64,000 bases of DNA from an uncultured Ectothiorhodospiraceae bacterium (lineage in GTDB: Bacteria > Pseudomonadota > Gammaproteobacteria > UBA6429 > Thiohalophilaceae): assembly GCA_947259575.1 (NCBI GenBank), contig CAMYMU010000046.1:1-64000 (forward strand). Reading direction: 5' to 3'. Shown here piece by piece: positions 29,670-38,324 of the stretch. The position numbers and the translations under genes are program-made. The number at the start of each line of letters is the position of its first letter. Within the stretch, counting starts at the first letter, position 1. A model generated the notes under the pieces. It did not search any database. It was given only the letters and a program-made list of their open reading frames with translations, and was not told where the DNA came from.

Positions 29670-29745
29670 TGGGGTGGCTGAAGGGACTTGAACCCTCGAC
29701 GACCGGAATCACAATCCGGGGCTCTACCAACTGAGCTACAACCAC
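29670..29745 (-). tRNA. tRNA-His (anticodon GTG)
   Basis: A cloverleaf on the minus strand with encoded CCA. Acceptor GTGGTTG pairs with CAGCCAC, the discriminator is C and a G stands at the -1 position (29746), the tRNA-His identity features. The anticodon loop is TTGTGAT. It lies between tRNA-Arg and tRNA-Leu on the same strand. Confidence 0.97.
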
Positions 29746-29770
29746 CATAGGTAGAAACATTAAATAAAAT

Positions 29771-29789
29771 TGGCACGCCCGGCAGGATT
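29771..29789 (-). repeat. truncated copy of the tRNA-Arg 3-prime end
   Basis: Nineteen bases match the 3-prime end of tRNA-Arg (29959-29977) with one mismatch (CACG instead of CGCG on the plus strand), including the CCA end. It lies 169 nt downstream of the intact tRNA-Arg and 25 nt before tRNA-His. Only the acceptor strand and part of the T arm are present. Confidence 0.8.
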
Positions 29790-29794
29790 GATTC

Positions 29795-29929
29795 GCTCCT
29801 GCGGAGCTCACCGCTGCGCGGCGCACTGTGTGTGCGTCCCAATTGCCTAGCTTTGCTTCGCCAATTGGTCGAACCTCGCTGAATATACTTCGTAGCAGGT
29901 TCGAATGTGCTCTTTTTCACTCTGAGCAC
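29795..29929. repeat. hairpin-rich spacer downstream of tRNA-Arg
   Basis: Five small inverted repeats occur in 135 nt: GCTCC/GGAGC with 3-nt loop (29795-29807), CGCAC/GTGCG (29822-29836), CCAATTG/CAATTGG (29839-29868), CGAACCT/AGGTTCG (29870-29903) and GTGCTC/GAGCAC (29907-29929). The design is like the spacer after tRNA-His though the sequences differ. Confidence 0.7.
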
Positions 29930-29958
29930 AGATTCGCTGCATATGCTCAAAACTAAAT

Positions 29959-30035
29959 TGGCGCGCCCGGCAGGATTCGAACCTGCTACCCTCGGCTTAG
30001 AAGGCCGATGCTCTATCCAAATGAGCTACGGGCGC
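29959..30035 (-). tRNA. tRNA-Arg (anticodon TCT)
   Basis: A 77-nt cloverleaf on the minus strand with encoded CCA. Acceptor GCGCCCG pairs with CGGGCGC, the anticodon loop reads CTTCTAA and the D arm is AGCTCATTTGGATAGAGC. It decodes AGA. It follows tRNA-Pro by 61 nt. Confidence 0.97.
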
Positions 30036-30096
30036 AGTATGACTTTCAAATCCTACCTTTGCGTAAATGTGAAGTCGATCTCACACCTCATAAATT

Positions 30097-30173
30097 TGGT
30101 CGGGGTAGAGAGATTCGAACTCCCGACATCCTGCTCCCAAAGCAGGCGCGCTACCAGACTGCGCTATACCCCG
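30097..30173 (-). tRNA. tRNA-Pro (anticodon TGG)
   Basis: A 77-nt cloverleaf on the minus strand with encoded CCA. Acceptor CGGGGTA pairs with TACCCCG, and the anticodon loop is TTTGGGA. It is the first tRNA of the cluster Pro-Arg-His-Leu and is divergent from folD. Confidence 0.97.
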
Positions 30174-30296
30174 TTTAATAAGGACGGCGATAATACGCTT
30201 GCCAGTTAATTTGGTCAAATCTTCTAGGGTTTTATACTTGGCTAACAAGCCTTTACCTGCGATCATTCGCTTCCCCATTTAAGAGTTTTATCGGAT

Positions 30297-31139
30297 ATGA
30301 GTGCACAATTAATAGACGGCAAGGCAATCGCAGCGGCACTGCGTGAGGACATGAAGCAGCAGGTAGCAGATCGGATCCAAAATGGGCAAACAGTTCCAGG
30401 GCTTGCGGTCATCATGGTCGGTGAAGACCCAGCCTCAGCCGTATATGTTAAGAACAAGCGAAAAGCGTGCGAGGAAGTTGGCATTAACTCGTTCGCCTAT
30501 GACCTCCCCGCTTCAACATCACAGCAGGAATTAATCAATCTGGTTGACGAGCTGAATAACAACAACGAAGTGCACGGCATCCTTGTACAACTGCCACTGC
30601 CCGAGAACTTTGATGATGAAGTCATACTGGAACGGATCAAGCCAAAGAAAGATGTTGATGGATTTCACCCCTACAATATAGGGCGACTCGCACTTCGAAT
30701 GCCAGTGCTACGATCATGCACACCACGCGGTATCATGATAATGCTGGAGAAAACCGTGGGTGATGTGAAAGGAATGGATGCGGTAGTTGTTGGAGCCTCC
30801 AATCATGTTGGTCGGCCTATGGGGCTTGAGCTTTTACTGGCAGGCGCAACGGTTACTACCTGTCATCGATTCACCAAGGACACAAAAAAACATGTAGAAA
30901 GAGCCGATCTGGTTATCGTTGCTGTCGGTAAACCTGGCATCGTTAAAGGCGAATGGATTAAACCTGGCGCAATTGTTGTTGATGTAGGTATCAACAGAAT
31001 GGACGATGGTCGACTCATTGGCGATGTTGAATTCGATGTCGCTAGCAAACAAGCCAGCTGGATTACCCCAGTCCCAGGTGGCGTCGGTCCGATGACCGTT
31101 GCTACTCTATTGCAAAATACAGTTGATGCTGCGAAGTAA
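30297..31139 (+). CDS. folD: bifunctional methylenetetrahydrofolate dehydrogenase/cyclohydrolase
   Basis: A 280-residue cytoplasmic enzyme that interconverts methylene-, methenyl- and formyl-tetrahydrofolate. The active-site Lys lies in [17 protein letters not shown] (about 54), the folate loop is VQLPLPENF and the NADP site is [13 protein letters not shown]. The C-terminal signature [15 protein letters not shown] is complete. The serine-to-asparagine change in the usual GRSxxVGxP motif (here GASNHVGRP) is a common variant. It is divergent from the tRNA cluster. Confidence 0.97.
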   Translation: MSAQLIDGKAIAAALREDMKQQVADRIQNGQTVPGLAVIMVGEDPASAVYVKNKRKACEEVGINSFAYDLPASTSQQELINLVDELNNNNEVHGILVQLPLPENFDDEVILERIKPKKDVDGFHPYNIGRLALRMPVLRSCTPRGIMIMLEKTVGDVKGMDAVVVGASNHVGRPMGLELLLAGATVTTCHRFTKDTKKHVERADLVIVAVGKPGIVKGEWIKPGAIVVDVGINRMDDGRLIGDVEFDVASKQASWITPVPGGVGPMTVATLLQNTVDAAK

Positions 31140-31169
31140 TTTAACGTTCGAAAGTAGGTTCCACCAGAA

Positions 31170-31682
31170 TCATTTACTACCAGACAACTTTCTCTCGAGA
31201 TTCTCAATTCTTTCTTCAAGGTCGGGATAGATTCCATTCTCAGTGGCCATCTTGTAGTACTTCACTGAAGAACGGATATCTTTTTTTACACCTAGGCGTC
31301 CAAATTCATATGCATTACCCAAACGAATCTGGGAATAACGATCACCAAGACTGGCCGCATGCGTGTACCATTTGATCGCTTCAGGCAAATCTCGATTAAC
31401 GCCCCAATTGCCGGTTCCAAATAACTGTCCCAGACGCATGGCGGCAACACTATTACCCTTTTCTGCTTCCTGAATCAGAACGCTGGTATCTGGCCTCATC
31501 TTCTCACCGCAGAGACCTTCAGCAGGAATTTCCCGGCTGAGCCAATAACACTTTGGCATGACATGAATTTCTCTTACGGAAAAAATATCTTCTTCTGGGA
31601 ATGCTTTAGTTGTATAGAAGCCTACACCCGTAACGATAAACGTGCCAATTGCAAGATGTTGAAATTTAGTTTTTCCAACCAT
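31170..31682 (-). CDS. Sel1-repeat protein with N-terminal membrane helix
   Basis: About 170 residues from the ATG at 31682; an upstream TTG at 31691 is less likely. Residues about 8-25 are hydrophobic, suggesting an anchor or an uncleaved signal. At least two Sel1-like repeats are visible (AAMRLGQLFGTG...AIKWYTHAASLGD and SQIRLGNAYEFG...SVKYYKMATENG). Sel1 proteins act as scaffolds; no partner can be named. It is convergent with folD. Confidence 0.75.
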   Translation of the reverse strand: MVGKTKFQHLAIGTFIVTGVGFYTTKAFPEEDIFSVREIHVMPKCYWLSREIPAEGLCGEKMRPDTSVLIQEAEKGNSVAAMRLGQLFGTGNWGVNRDLPEAIKWYTHAASLGDRYSQIRLGNAYEFGRLGVKKDIRSSVKYYKMATENGIYPDLEERIENLERKLSGSK

Positions 31683-31905
31683 TATGGCCAACCCTACTAC
31701 AGTTACGAGGCAAAAACTCCCCTAAAAGCATATTAAACATAGTTCAGGTGAGGATACTATTGCTTGATCCAGATCAGGCAGACCATAAAAAAAATAAATA
31801 TACTTGTTAAATATAATTACCCAAACTTAAGTAGAGTTCATACATTGACTGAACAAGTTTCCGTTTAGGTGGTCTCAAATTTTGCAATGACATGAGGCTG
31901 TAACA

Positions 31906-33318
31906 ATGAAGATAACAAAGTACATCATAAATATCTGTGGATGGATATGTCTAATCTTTCCAGCTGTCGGTAACTCAGCTAATACGGCAGCAACTAACTC
32001 CGCTGATAAAGAACAAGTTGACACTTGGAATCAATTTGCACAGCGACTGTACATCCTGCATCAACATCAAACTGCGCAACATGAAACTTTCCAGAAAGAA
32101 TCCACTGGTGGATATATGGGTGGTGGCGATTTCTATCGGGAAGTAAAATACTATGATACAAAAAGCGAACGTTTACTAAGCAGAGTTTTATGGGAAATAG
32201 ATAACCCTGAGCAAATTCATGAAATTGAAGTATTTGTGCATGATGCAAACGGCAACCTAAAACGAGACTATCTTGCCGCTTTTTTGCCCGTACATCGAAA
32301 TGCACCGGTCCAGACATTAATCAATTTTCACTATCAAAATGATGAATTAAAAAGTTTCCGACAGTTTGATGCTTCAGGTGAGAAAATATACGAATACTGT
32401 GAAGGCAGCTTTTTTGGTGAGCCCCTCACCATTTCATTAGATGATAATGATTTTGCCGCATATGACAAAGATACGATAAGAATCATGGAAAGTGAGGAGT
32501 ACCTGTCGTGCTTTCAAAATACTTCAGCAACTCTCGGAGACTACATCAACCCTCTTTATGGCATAGCATTACCTGCTGATTTAATGAGACAAGCCGAAAT
32601 GCATGAGCTTGATACGCCAGACTCAATTGAACACAAAATCAAACAATTAACCAAAGCAATAAAAACAGAAAAAGAACCTTCCAAACTTTATTATGAAAGA
32701 GGTATGGCCTACTTGAAGCTACGCATGTTCGACAAGGCCATCGATGATTTCAGCGATTCTATTAAACAGGACGAATCGCTAGATGGTGCCTATTTTGGCA
32801 GAGGACTAGCCTATGGCAGAATACGCTTGTTCGACGAAGGTGTTGCTGATTTAACTGTTTTCATTAAACGAAACCCCCGAAGCTCTATTGCCTATACAAA
32901 ACGGGGAGTAAGACAGATCTGGGCAGGCAGATATAAGCTGGCTGAAGAAGATTTAAAGATGGCCATATCCATTGATCCAAAGAATGCAGAAGCTCACGAT
33001 GACCTCGGGGTAATGGATGCCAGAAGAGGAAATTACAAATCAGCACAAGAGCACTTTGAAAAAGTTGTTGATATCGACCCCAGCTACAGTAAAGGATTTC
33101 ATAATCTGGCAATGACACTTTACATTTTGGGTGACTATCAGGCTTCATTTACCAATATTAATAAATCGCTTGAATTAATGCCGAATGACAAAAATGCATT
33201 ACTGCTAAAAGGTGAGGTTATGCTAAAGCTCGGAATGCGCAAGGAAGCAGAAGCAATTATTGATAGAGCTGAATTTTTACCTGAAGGTGGTTGGCAAGAA
33301 AGGTTCTCTTTGCAGTAA
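31906..33318 (+). CDS. exported protein: unknown N-terminal domain fused to TPR repeats
   Basis: A 470-residue protein with a Sec signal peptide (cleavage near NSA-NT, about 25). Residues about 37-220 form a domain also found alone in the convergent gene at 33394-34038: shared blocks are TGGYxGxxDFY, SRVLWExxNP, EVFVxD and RNAPxQTL. From about 237 to 460 run about six TPR units (YYERGMAYLKLRMFDKAIDDF and following). Two conserved cysteines (CEG and SCF) could form a disulfide in the periplasm. The function is unknown; TPRs suggest a role in protein contacts. The 214-nt upstream gap is AT-rich with no clear promoter. Confidence 0.8.
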   Translation: MKITKYIINICGWICLIFPAVGNSANTAATNSADKEQVDTWNQFAQRLYILHQHQTAQHETFQKESTGGYMGGGDFYREVKYYDTKSERLLSRVLWEIDNPEQIHEIEVFVHDANGNLKRDYLAAFLPVHRNAPVQTLINFHYQNDELKSFRQFDASGEKIYEYCEGSFFGEPLTISLDDNDFAAYDKDTIRIMESEEYLSCFQNTSATLGDYINPLYGIALPADLMRQAEMHELDTPDSIEHKIKQLTKAIKTEKEPSKLYYERGMAYLKLRMFDKAIDDFSDSIKQDESLDGAYFGRGLAYGRIRLFDEGVADLTVFIKRNPRSSIAYTKRGVRQIWAGRYKLAEEDLKMAISIDPKNAEAHDDLGVMDARRGNYKSAQEHFEKVVDIDPSYSKGFHNLAMTLYILGDYQASFTNINKSLELMPNDKNALLLKGEVMLKLGMRKEAEAIIDRAEFLPEGGWQERFSLQ

Positions 33319-33393
33319 GATTCAATGAAGCTGAATAAGTATTTCGATTAATTAGACCTAAGCCAGCGAATTCAACAAATGCGAATACAATAA

Positions 33394-34038
33394 TTATTGA
33401 GGCTTGAGATATTTGCCCGGCTTTTCTCTTAACCCTTTAAAACAGGACTTGTAATCAGCTTGTTCCATACGATCAGAAAAACCATCAAGTGCAGCAGCGA
33501 TTTCGTCTTCATCCAAGATGAAGTTCACTTCCTTACCACGCAATGTTCCTGTGCACCGCTCTCCGATTCTGTCACCAGTGGCATCAAATGTACGGTAAGC
33601 TTTTAAATCGCCGTTATAAGCATAAAAACTCACTAGTGTCTGAGTTGGTGCATTGCGATAAGTCGGCAAATACGCAGCCGCATAATCACGAACCACCCTT
33701 CCTTGTTTATCAAGAACAAAAACCTCAATTGAGTGTAAATTATTTGGATTCTCGCGTTCCCATAGAACACGCGATACTAGTTCTCCTGTACTCATATCTG
33801 TATATGTTTCTTCTATATAGAAATCTGGATTACCAAAATAACCGCCAGTACGAGTAAACTCTTTAAGCTTTTTTTCTTTCTGGAATCTTTTGTGCAATAA
33901 GAGGATATCATCCGCGAACTTATTCCAGGTACGGACATGTTTGTTATCTGCCTTCACCGTATCAGCAGTCGCTAATGCAGCGACAGAAGTAAGTAGTATG
34001 CAAACAACACTAATTAGATTTTTTATTTTTAGACTCAT
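33394..34038 (-). CDS. exported protein of unknown function, paralog of the neighbouring TPR protein's N-terminal domain
   Basis: A 214-residue protein with a signal peptide (cleavage near ATA-DT, about 25) and a strong GGGGGAG ribosome site. It aligns along its whole length with residues about 37-220 of the protein encoded at 31906-33318, including DYxAAxLPxxRNAPxQTL, the pair of cysteines (RCTG and SCF) and FDAxGxxIxExC, but has no TPRs. The two genes are convergent (tail to tail). I do not recognise a named family. Confidence 0.8.
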   Translation of the reverse strand: MSLKIKNLISVVCILLTSVAALATADTVKADNKHVRTWNKFADDILLLHKRFQKEKKLKEFTRTGGYFGNPDFYIEETYTDMSTGELVSRVLWERENPNNLHSIEVFVLDKQGRVVRDYAAAYLPTYRNAPTQTLVSFYAYNGDLKAYRTFDATGDRIGERCTGTLRGKEVNFILDEDEIAAALDGFSDRMEQADYKSCFKGLREKPGKYLKPQ

Positions 34039-34144
34039 TGACTCCCCCTCTTTTTGTTCTCATTATGCTGGAAAAGACATAATTATACTGGCGAAGTTCA
34101 ATATTAGATCGGAGCCCGGCCTAATCAACCGAGCTCAACTAACC

Positions 34145-35530
34145 TCAATCACGGCGCCAGGTCGTACCACCTGCTCCATCTTCCAGGACAATTCCTTGCT
34201 CAAGCAATTCATCTCGTATTTTATCGGATAGAGCAAAGTCTTTATTCGCACGTGCTGAGTTCCGCTCAGCGATTTTTTGCTCTACATCCCCTGCACTTAA
34301 ACCCGCTCCAACACTTGCCTGCATGAACTCATCTGGATTACGTTGTAATAAACCTAACAGATCACCTAATGATTTCAACTCTGTCGCCAAAGAGCCTGCC
34401 TTGTCAGGTTCATTATCCCTCACACGGTTAATTTCACGCGCAAGGTCGAATAGTACAGCCTGGGCTTCCGCAGTATTAAAATCTGCATCCATTGCCTTTG
34501 TAAACCGTTCTCGATATTCAGAAGTGGCTGTTGATTCGCCTACCTTTATGCCGCGCAGCGCGGTATATAAAGTTGTCAGTGCGCTACGGGCATTATCGAG
34601 ATGAACATTCGAATAATTCAATGGCCCTCGGTAGTGGCTGGATAAAATAAAATAACGCAGCACTTCCGGGTCGTACTTTTCCAGTACCTCACGAATAGTA
34701 AAGAAGTTACCCAGCGACTTCGCCATTTTTTCATTGTCGATCTGGACAAAGCCATTGTGCATCCACACATTGGCAAAGGCATCATCAGTCGCCCCGCAGC
34801 TTTGTGCAATTTCATTTTCGTGGTGAGGGAATTTCAGATCCATGCCCCCGCCATGAATATCGAAATGATTACCCAGGCAATAAGTCGACATCGCTGAGCA
34901 CTCAATGTGCCAGCCAGGTCGCCCCTTACCCCAGGGTGAATCCCAATGCGGTTCATCTGGCTTGGCCGACTTCCAAAGCACAAAATCCAGCGGATCGGCT
35001 TTGGCCTCATCGACTTCAACTCTGGCCCCAGCACGTAAATCTTCCAGATGGCGGCCCGACAATTTTCCATAGTCCTCAAATTTACTGACGGAGTAATACA
35101 CATCACCATTGCTAGCTCGATAAGCGAGTCCCTTATCGACCAGGGCCTGAATCATGTCGATGATCTGCTGCATGTGGCGAGTAGCTCTAGGCTCTTGAGT
35201 TGGAGTAATCACGCCTAGGGCCTGCGCATCATCATTCATCTCGTCGATAAATCTTCCCGTCAACGAGTCAATGCCCTCTCCATTTTCATTCGCCCGCGCA
35301 ATTATTTTGTCGTCGATATCAGTGATATTCCTGATGTAAGTGACGTGATCGGCCCCATATATATGGCACAAATAACGATAGACGACGTCAAATACCACTA
35401 ATACGCGGGCATGACCAATGTGGCAAAAATCATAGACCGTCATTCCGCAGACATAAATCCGTACATTTTTCGGATCCAGGGGCTGAAAAACCTCTTGCTT
35501 ACGGGTTAAGCTGTTATAAATCTCTAGCAT
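34145..35530 (-). CDS. cysS: cysteinyl-tRNA synthetase
   Basis: A 461-residue class I synthetase; the ATG at 35530 ([12 protein letters not shown]) is preferred over the TTG at 35536. The zinc ligand Cys28 stands in YVCGMTVYD, the HIGH motif is CHIGHARV, the second Cys/His set is GWHIECSAM...HHENE, and the KMSKS motif reads KMAKSLGNF. It is divergent from the cyclophilin genes, the usual cysS/ppiB arrangement. Confidence 0.97.
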   Translation of the reverse strand: MLEIYNSLTRKQEVFQPLDPKNVRIYVCGMTVYDFCHIGHARVLVVFDVVYRYLCHIYGADHVTYIRNITDIDDKIIARANENGEGIDSLTGRFIDEMNDDAQALGVITPTQEPRATRHMQQIIDMIQALVDKGLAYRASNGDVYYSVSKFEDYGKLSGRHLEDLRAGARVEVDEAKADPLDFVLWKSAKPDEPHWDSPWGKGRPGWHIECSAMSTYCLGNHFDIHGGGMDLKFPHHENEIAQSCGATDDAFANVWMHNGFVQIDNEKMAKSLGNFFTIREVLEKYDPEVLRYFILSSHYRGPLNYSNVHLDNARSALTTLYTALRGIKVGESTATSEYRERFTKAMDADFNTAEAQAVLFDLAREINRVRDNEPDKAGSLATELKSLGDLLGLLQRNPDEFMQASVGAGLSAGDVEQKIAERNSARANKDFALSDKIRDELLEQGIVLEDGAGGTTWRRD

Positions 35531-35643
35531 GAACAAAGACTACTCAAAAATTGTGAACAATATAGGGTAAACCAAAAATCAACGCTGCACAAAACCCATC
35601 AACTCGCGTTAAAATAGCGCCATCAAGTTAACAGGATATCAAA

Positions 35644-36279
35644 ATGCTTAGATCCATCCAGAGTATTCGCTTTTTCATCTCAATACTAATTTTTACGTTC
35701 GCCATTTCGGCGCACTCTGCTGACAATCCCATTGTCAAAATTCAGACTAATCATGGTGACATTTATCTTGAATTGTACCCGGAAAAAGCCCCAAAGACCG
35801 TGGCCAACTTCCTGTCCTATGTTGAGGACGATTTCTATACGAACACGATCTTCCACCGGATTATGAGCGACTTTATGATTCAAGGCGGTGGCTTTACAAC
35901 AACGTTCGAACGTAAGCCAACCAATCCACCAGTCATTAACGAAGCGGATAATGGCCTGAGCAACGTTCGCGGCAGCATCGCCATGGCGCGCACATTTGAT
36001 CCTCACTCAGCAACGGCCCAGTTCTATATTAATGTTGTCGATAACGCGCATAAACTTGATCATCAAAACAAAACTCCGCGTGGCTGGGGATATTGCGTTT
36101 TTGGTAAAGTGACTAAAGGCATGGATGTTGTCGATACTATTCGTAATATTCCGACCGGCGTAGGCGGCCCATTTCAAGCCAATGTTCCAAAATCATCTGC
36201 CATCATTCTTGGCATTACCCATATTAACAAACCTAAACCCGTTACCGCTCCGCCGGTAGTAGAAGGAAACACATTATGA
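35644..36279 (+). CDS. periplasmic cyclophilin-type peptidyl-prolyl isomerase
   Basis: A 211-residue cyclophilin with a cleavable Sec signal (cleavage near AHSA-DN, about 28). The catalytic pattern [15 protein letters not shown] and the [10 protein letters not shown] block are present. A proline-rich tail of about 20 residues ([10 protein letters not shown]) follows the domain. It overlaps the next gene by 4 nt (ATGA), whose product is a close relative without a signal, so one transcript supplies a periplasmic and a cytoplasmic isomerase. Confidence 0.9.
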   Translation: MLRSIQSIRFFISILIFTFAISAHSADNPIVKIQTNHGDIYLELYPEKAPKTVANFLSYVEDDFYTNTIFHRIMSDFMIQGGGFTTTFERKPTNPPVINEADNGLSNVRGSIAMARTFDPHSATAQFYINVVDNAHKLDHQNKTPRGWGYCVFGKVTKGMDVVDTIRNIPTGVGGPFQANVPKSSAIILGITHINKPKPVTAPPVVEGNTL

Positions 36280-36770
36280 TTCGTATGCAAACAAACAAAG
36301 GTGTTATAGAAATTGAACTTGATGCTGAAAAAGCACCTGAGACAGTCGAAAATTTTATCAGCTATGTAAAAGATGGCTTTTACGATGGCACTATATTTCA
36401 TCGCGTCATTGATGGCTTTATGATTCAAGGCGGTGGTATGGAACCAGGCATGAATGAAAAACAAACCAAGGCACCGGTTAAAAATGAAGCCGACAATGGT
36501 TTAGCCAATGATCGTGGTACCATCGCCATGGCAAGAACCAATGATCCACATTCAGCGACTGCGCAATTCTTTATTAATGTTTCTGATAATGCCTTTCTTA
36601 ACCATCGCTCACCAAGCATGGACGGTTGGGGTTACTGCGTATTTGGAAAAGTGACCAACGGCATGGATGTAGTCGATGAAATCAAAGGTGTTGCTACCAC
36701 ATCGAAAGGTGGGCACCAGGATGTACCCGCTGAAGATATAATTATTGAGAAAGCAGAAATAGTCGAGTAA
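36276..36770 (+). CDS. ppiB: cytoplasmic cyclophilin B
   Basis: A 164-residue cyclophilin without a signal peptide. Catalytic Arg/Phe/Gln are in [15 protein letters not shown] and QFFINVSDN, and the C-terminal [17 protein letters not shown] is typical of PpiB. Its start overlaps the upstream cyclophilin stop and its stop is followed within 2 nt by lpxH. The PpiB-LpxH order is the same in E. coli. Confidence 0.95.
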   Translation: MIRMQTNKGVIEIELDAEKAPETVENFISYVKDGFYDGTIFHRVIDGFMIQGGGMEPGMNEKQTKAPVKNEADNGLANDRGTIAMARTNDPHSATAQFFINVSDNAFLNHRSPSMDGWGYCVFGKVTNGMDVVDEIKGVATTSKGGHQDVPAEDIIIEKAEIVE

Positions 36771-36772
36771 CT

Positions 36773-37492
36773 ATGTCGACGCTTTTTATTTCTGACCTTC
36801 ACCTAAGTCAGGAACGGCCCAACATTAATAAGCTGTTCCTAACTTTTCTCCAGCAAACAGCACCACAAGCAGAAGCACTCTATATACTTGGTGATCTGTT
36901 TGAAGTTTGGCTAGGTGATGACATGATCCTGCCAGACTATCAACCTGCGCTGGAACAGATCGCTGTGACAGTCAAACAAGGCACGCCCGTCTACGTCATG
37001 TACGGCAATCGTGACTTCTTCATGCGTGAGCAATTTGAGCAGTTAACTGGTGCCAAACTTATTCATGAACCCTATGTGATCGACCTGTATGGCAACAAAA
37101 CATTATTATTACATGGCGATACGCTCTGCACGGATGATGTTGAGTACCAAAAGTTTCGCGCAATGGTACGTAACCCTCAGTGGCAGGATGAATTACTGGC
37201 AAAAACACCGCAGGAGCGACTCGAGCTTGCTAGAAAATTTCGTGAAATCAGCAAGAATGAGACCGCACAAAAAGACAATGCGATAATGGATGTTAACCAG
37301 GATACGGTCGTGCAAACTATGCGCGACAATCAGGTCCTGCATTTAATTCATGGACACACACATCGTCCTGCTACTCACCGGTTTGATCTGGACGATAAAC
37401 CGGCTCAGCGTGTTGTTCTTCCTGATTGGTACGACAAGGGTGGTTATCTAGCCGTTGACGAGAGCGGCTATGAGATGCATGAAATAACTTAG
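36773..37492 (+). CDS. lpxH: UDP-2,3-diacylglucosamine diphosphatase
   Basis: A 239-residue metallophosphoesterase that makes lipid X in lipid A synthesis, at the inner face of the inner membrane. The metal ligands are in FISDLHLS, GDLFEVWLGDD, YGNRDFF and HGHTHRPATH. The length is standard. It is translationally tied to ppiB. Confidence 0.96.
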   Translation: MSTLFISDLHLSQERPNINKLFLTFLQQTAPQAEALYILGDLFEVWLGDDMILPDYQPALEQIAVTVKQGTPVYVMYGNRDFFMREQFEQLTGAKLIHEPYVIDLYGNKTLLLHGDTLCTDDVEYQKFRAMVRNPQWQDELLAKTPQERLELARKFREISKNETAQKDNAIMDVNQDTVVQTMRDNQVLHLIHGHTHRPATHRFDLDDKPAQRVVLPDWYDKGGYLAVDESGYEMHEIT

Positions 37493-37508
37493 CCTGCTAA
37501 GTTGAGTA

Positions 37509-38324
37509 TCAACTATTTTCCGCTGGCTTCCCTGATGGCGCAAGTGGTGGACTCGTCATATTGATCGCCGGTAGTACCTTACGATTTTCAAGATCGGCAC
37601 GCCCTTCGCGGAACTCTTGAATCGAGTAATTAAAATAATTTTCTGGTAATGTAAACAGTACTGTATCTACCTGGTAATCATCCTCATAGTTTTCAAGACT
37701 GCGTGCATAGCCTGTTTTCCATTCCTGGATAGGAAACCCATATTCAAGATGTCTAGTCGGTGCAAAGGTGCTCATCGAAATCGCACAGGGATCATGCATA
37801 TCGGCCGGCAAGTTATTAAACGTCACTGCGCTGTCAGCGGCTAGTATAAGTTGGTATTCTTTTAGTGCAGTAACTGCCTCTGGCATCAGTCCCTTTACAC
37901 TTACTACATCCAGGCAGACTTGTTCATTGGTTAACAATTGCCTATGTTGGGGTTGGGTGTTATTGATTTTGGGCGCATCGTTAAAATCATCTAGCTCCGT
38001 TACTGTATATTTTAGCTCGATAGGCGAGGTCAGTGCAGCACCCTCACCGCTATTAGCCTGATTGTCGACGCGCATAATCGTCTTTAGATTGTGATCCACA
38101 CTGTAAGCAACTTTTTGCTTTCGGTTGATTAGCAAAAATGTTGTCGACTCTTCACCTTCATCAAACCGGATAAAATCTGGTGTCACAATGATGCGAGTTT
38201 GATAAGGATCAACACCCTCCTCAACCTCCTGGAACAAAATGAGCTGATTCTGTGGTTTCTGCTGGCAAGCAACTAGACCTGTCATAAAGAGAAAACTAAT
38301 AACTACTAACACAATTTTTTTCAT
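37509..38324 (-). CDS. hypothetical lipoprotein
   Basis: A 271-residue protein with a lipoprotein signal ending TGLVAC (Cys20), and Gln at the following position, which suggests the outer membrane. The body contains beta-type segments (TTFLLINRKQKVAYSVDHN) and ends in a proline-rich tail (SPPLAPSGKPAENS). I recognise no domain. Its ATG overlaps the stop of the DUF455 gene by 4 nt, so the two are translationally coupled. Confidence 0.7.
   Translation of the reverse strand: MKKIVLVVISFLFMTGLVACQQKPQNQLILFQEVEEGVDPYQTRIIVTPDFIRFDEGEESTTFLLINRKQKVAYSVDHNLKTIMRVDNQANSGEGAALTSPIELKYTVTELDDFNDAPKINNTQPQHRQLLTNEQVCLDVVSVKGLMPEAVTALKEYQLILAADSAVTFNNLPADMHDPCAISMSTFAPTRHLEYGFPIQEWKTGYARSLENYEDDYQVDTVLFTLPENYFNYSIQEFREGRADLENRKVLPAINMTSPPLAPSGKPAENS

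Noticed and set aside
29469-29789. tRNA 3-prime copies as attachment sites of an integrated element
   Set aside because: Between each copy and its tRNA there are fewer than 200 bases and no integrase or cargo; an excised element could leave such scars, but nothing here supports it directly.
29495-29950. Minus-strand open frames of 151 and 98 codons across the tRNA spacers
   Set aside because: They run through tRNA-His and its hairpin spacers, so they cannot be ordinary protein genes.
34112-34136. Hairpin GAGCTCGG/CCGGGCTC behind cysS as a terminator
   Set aside because: The stem is good but no T-run follows; termination there cannot be supported.
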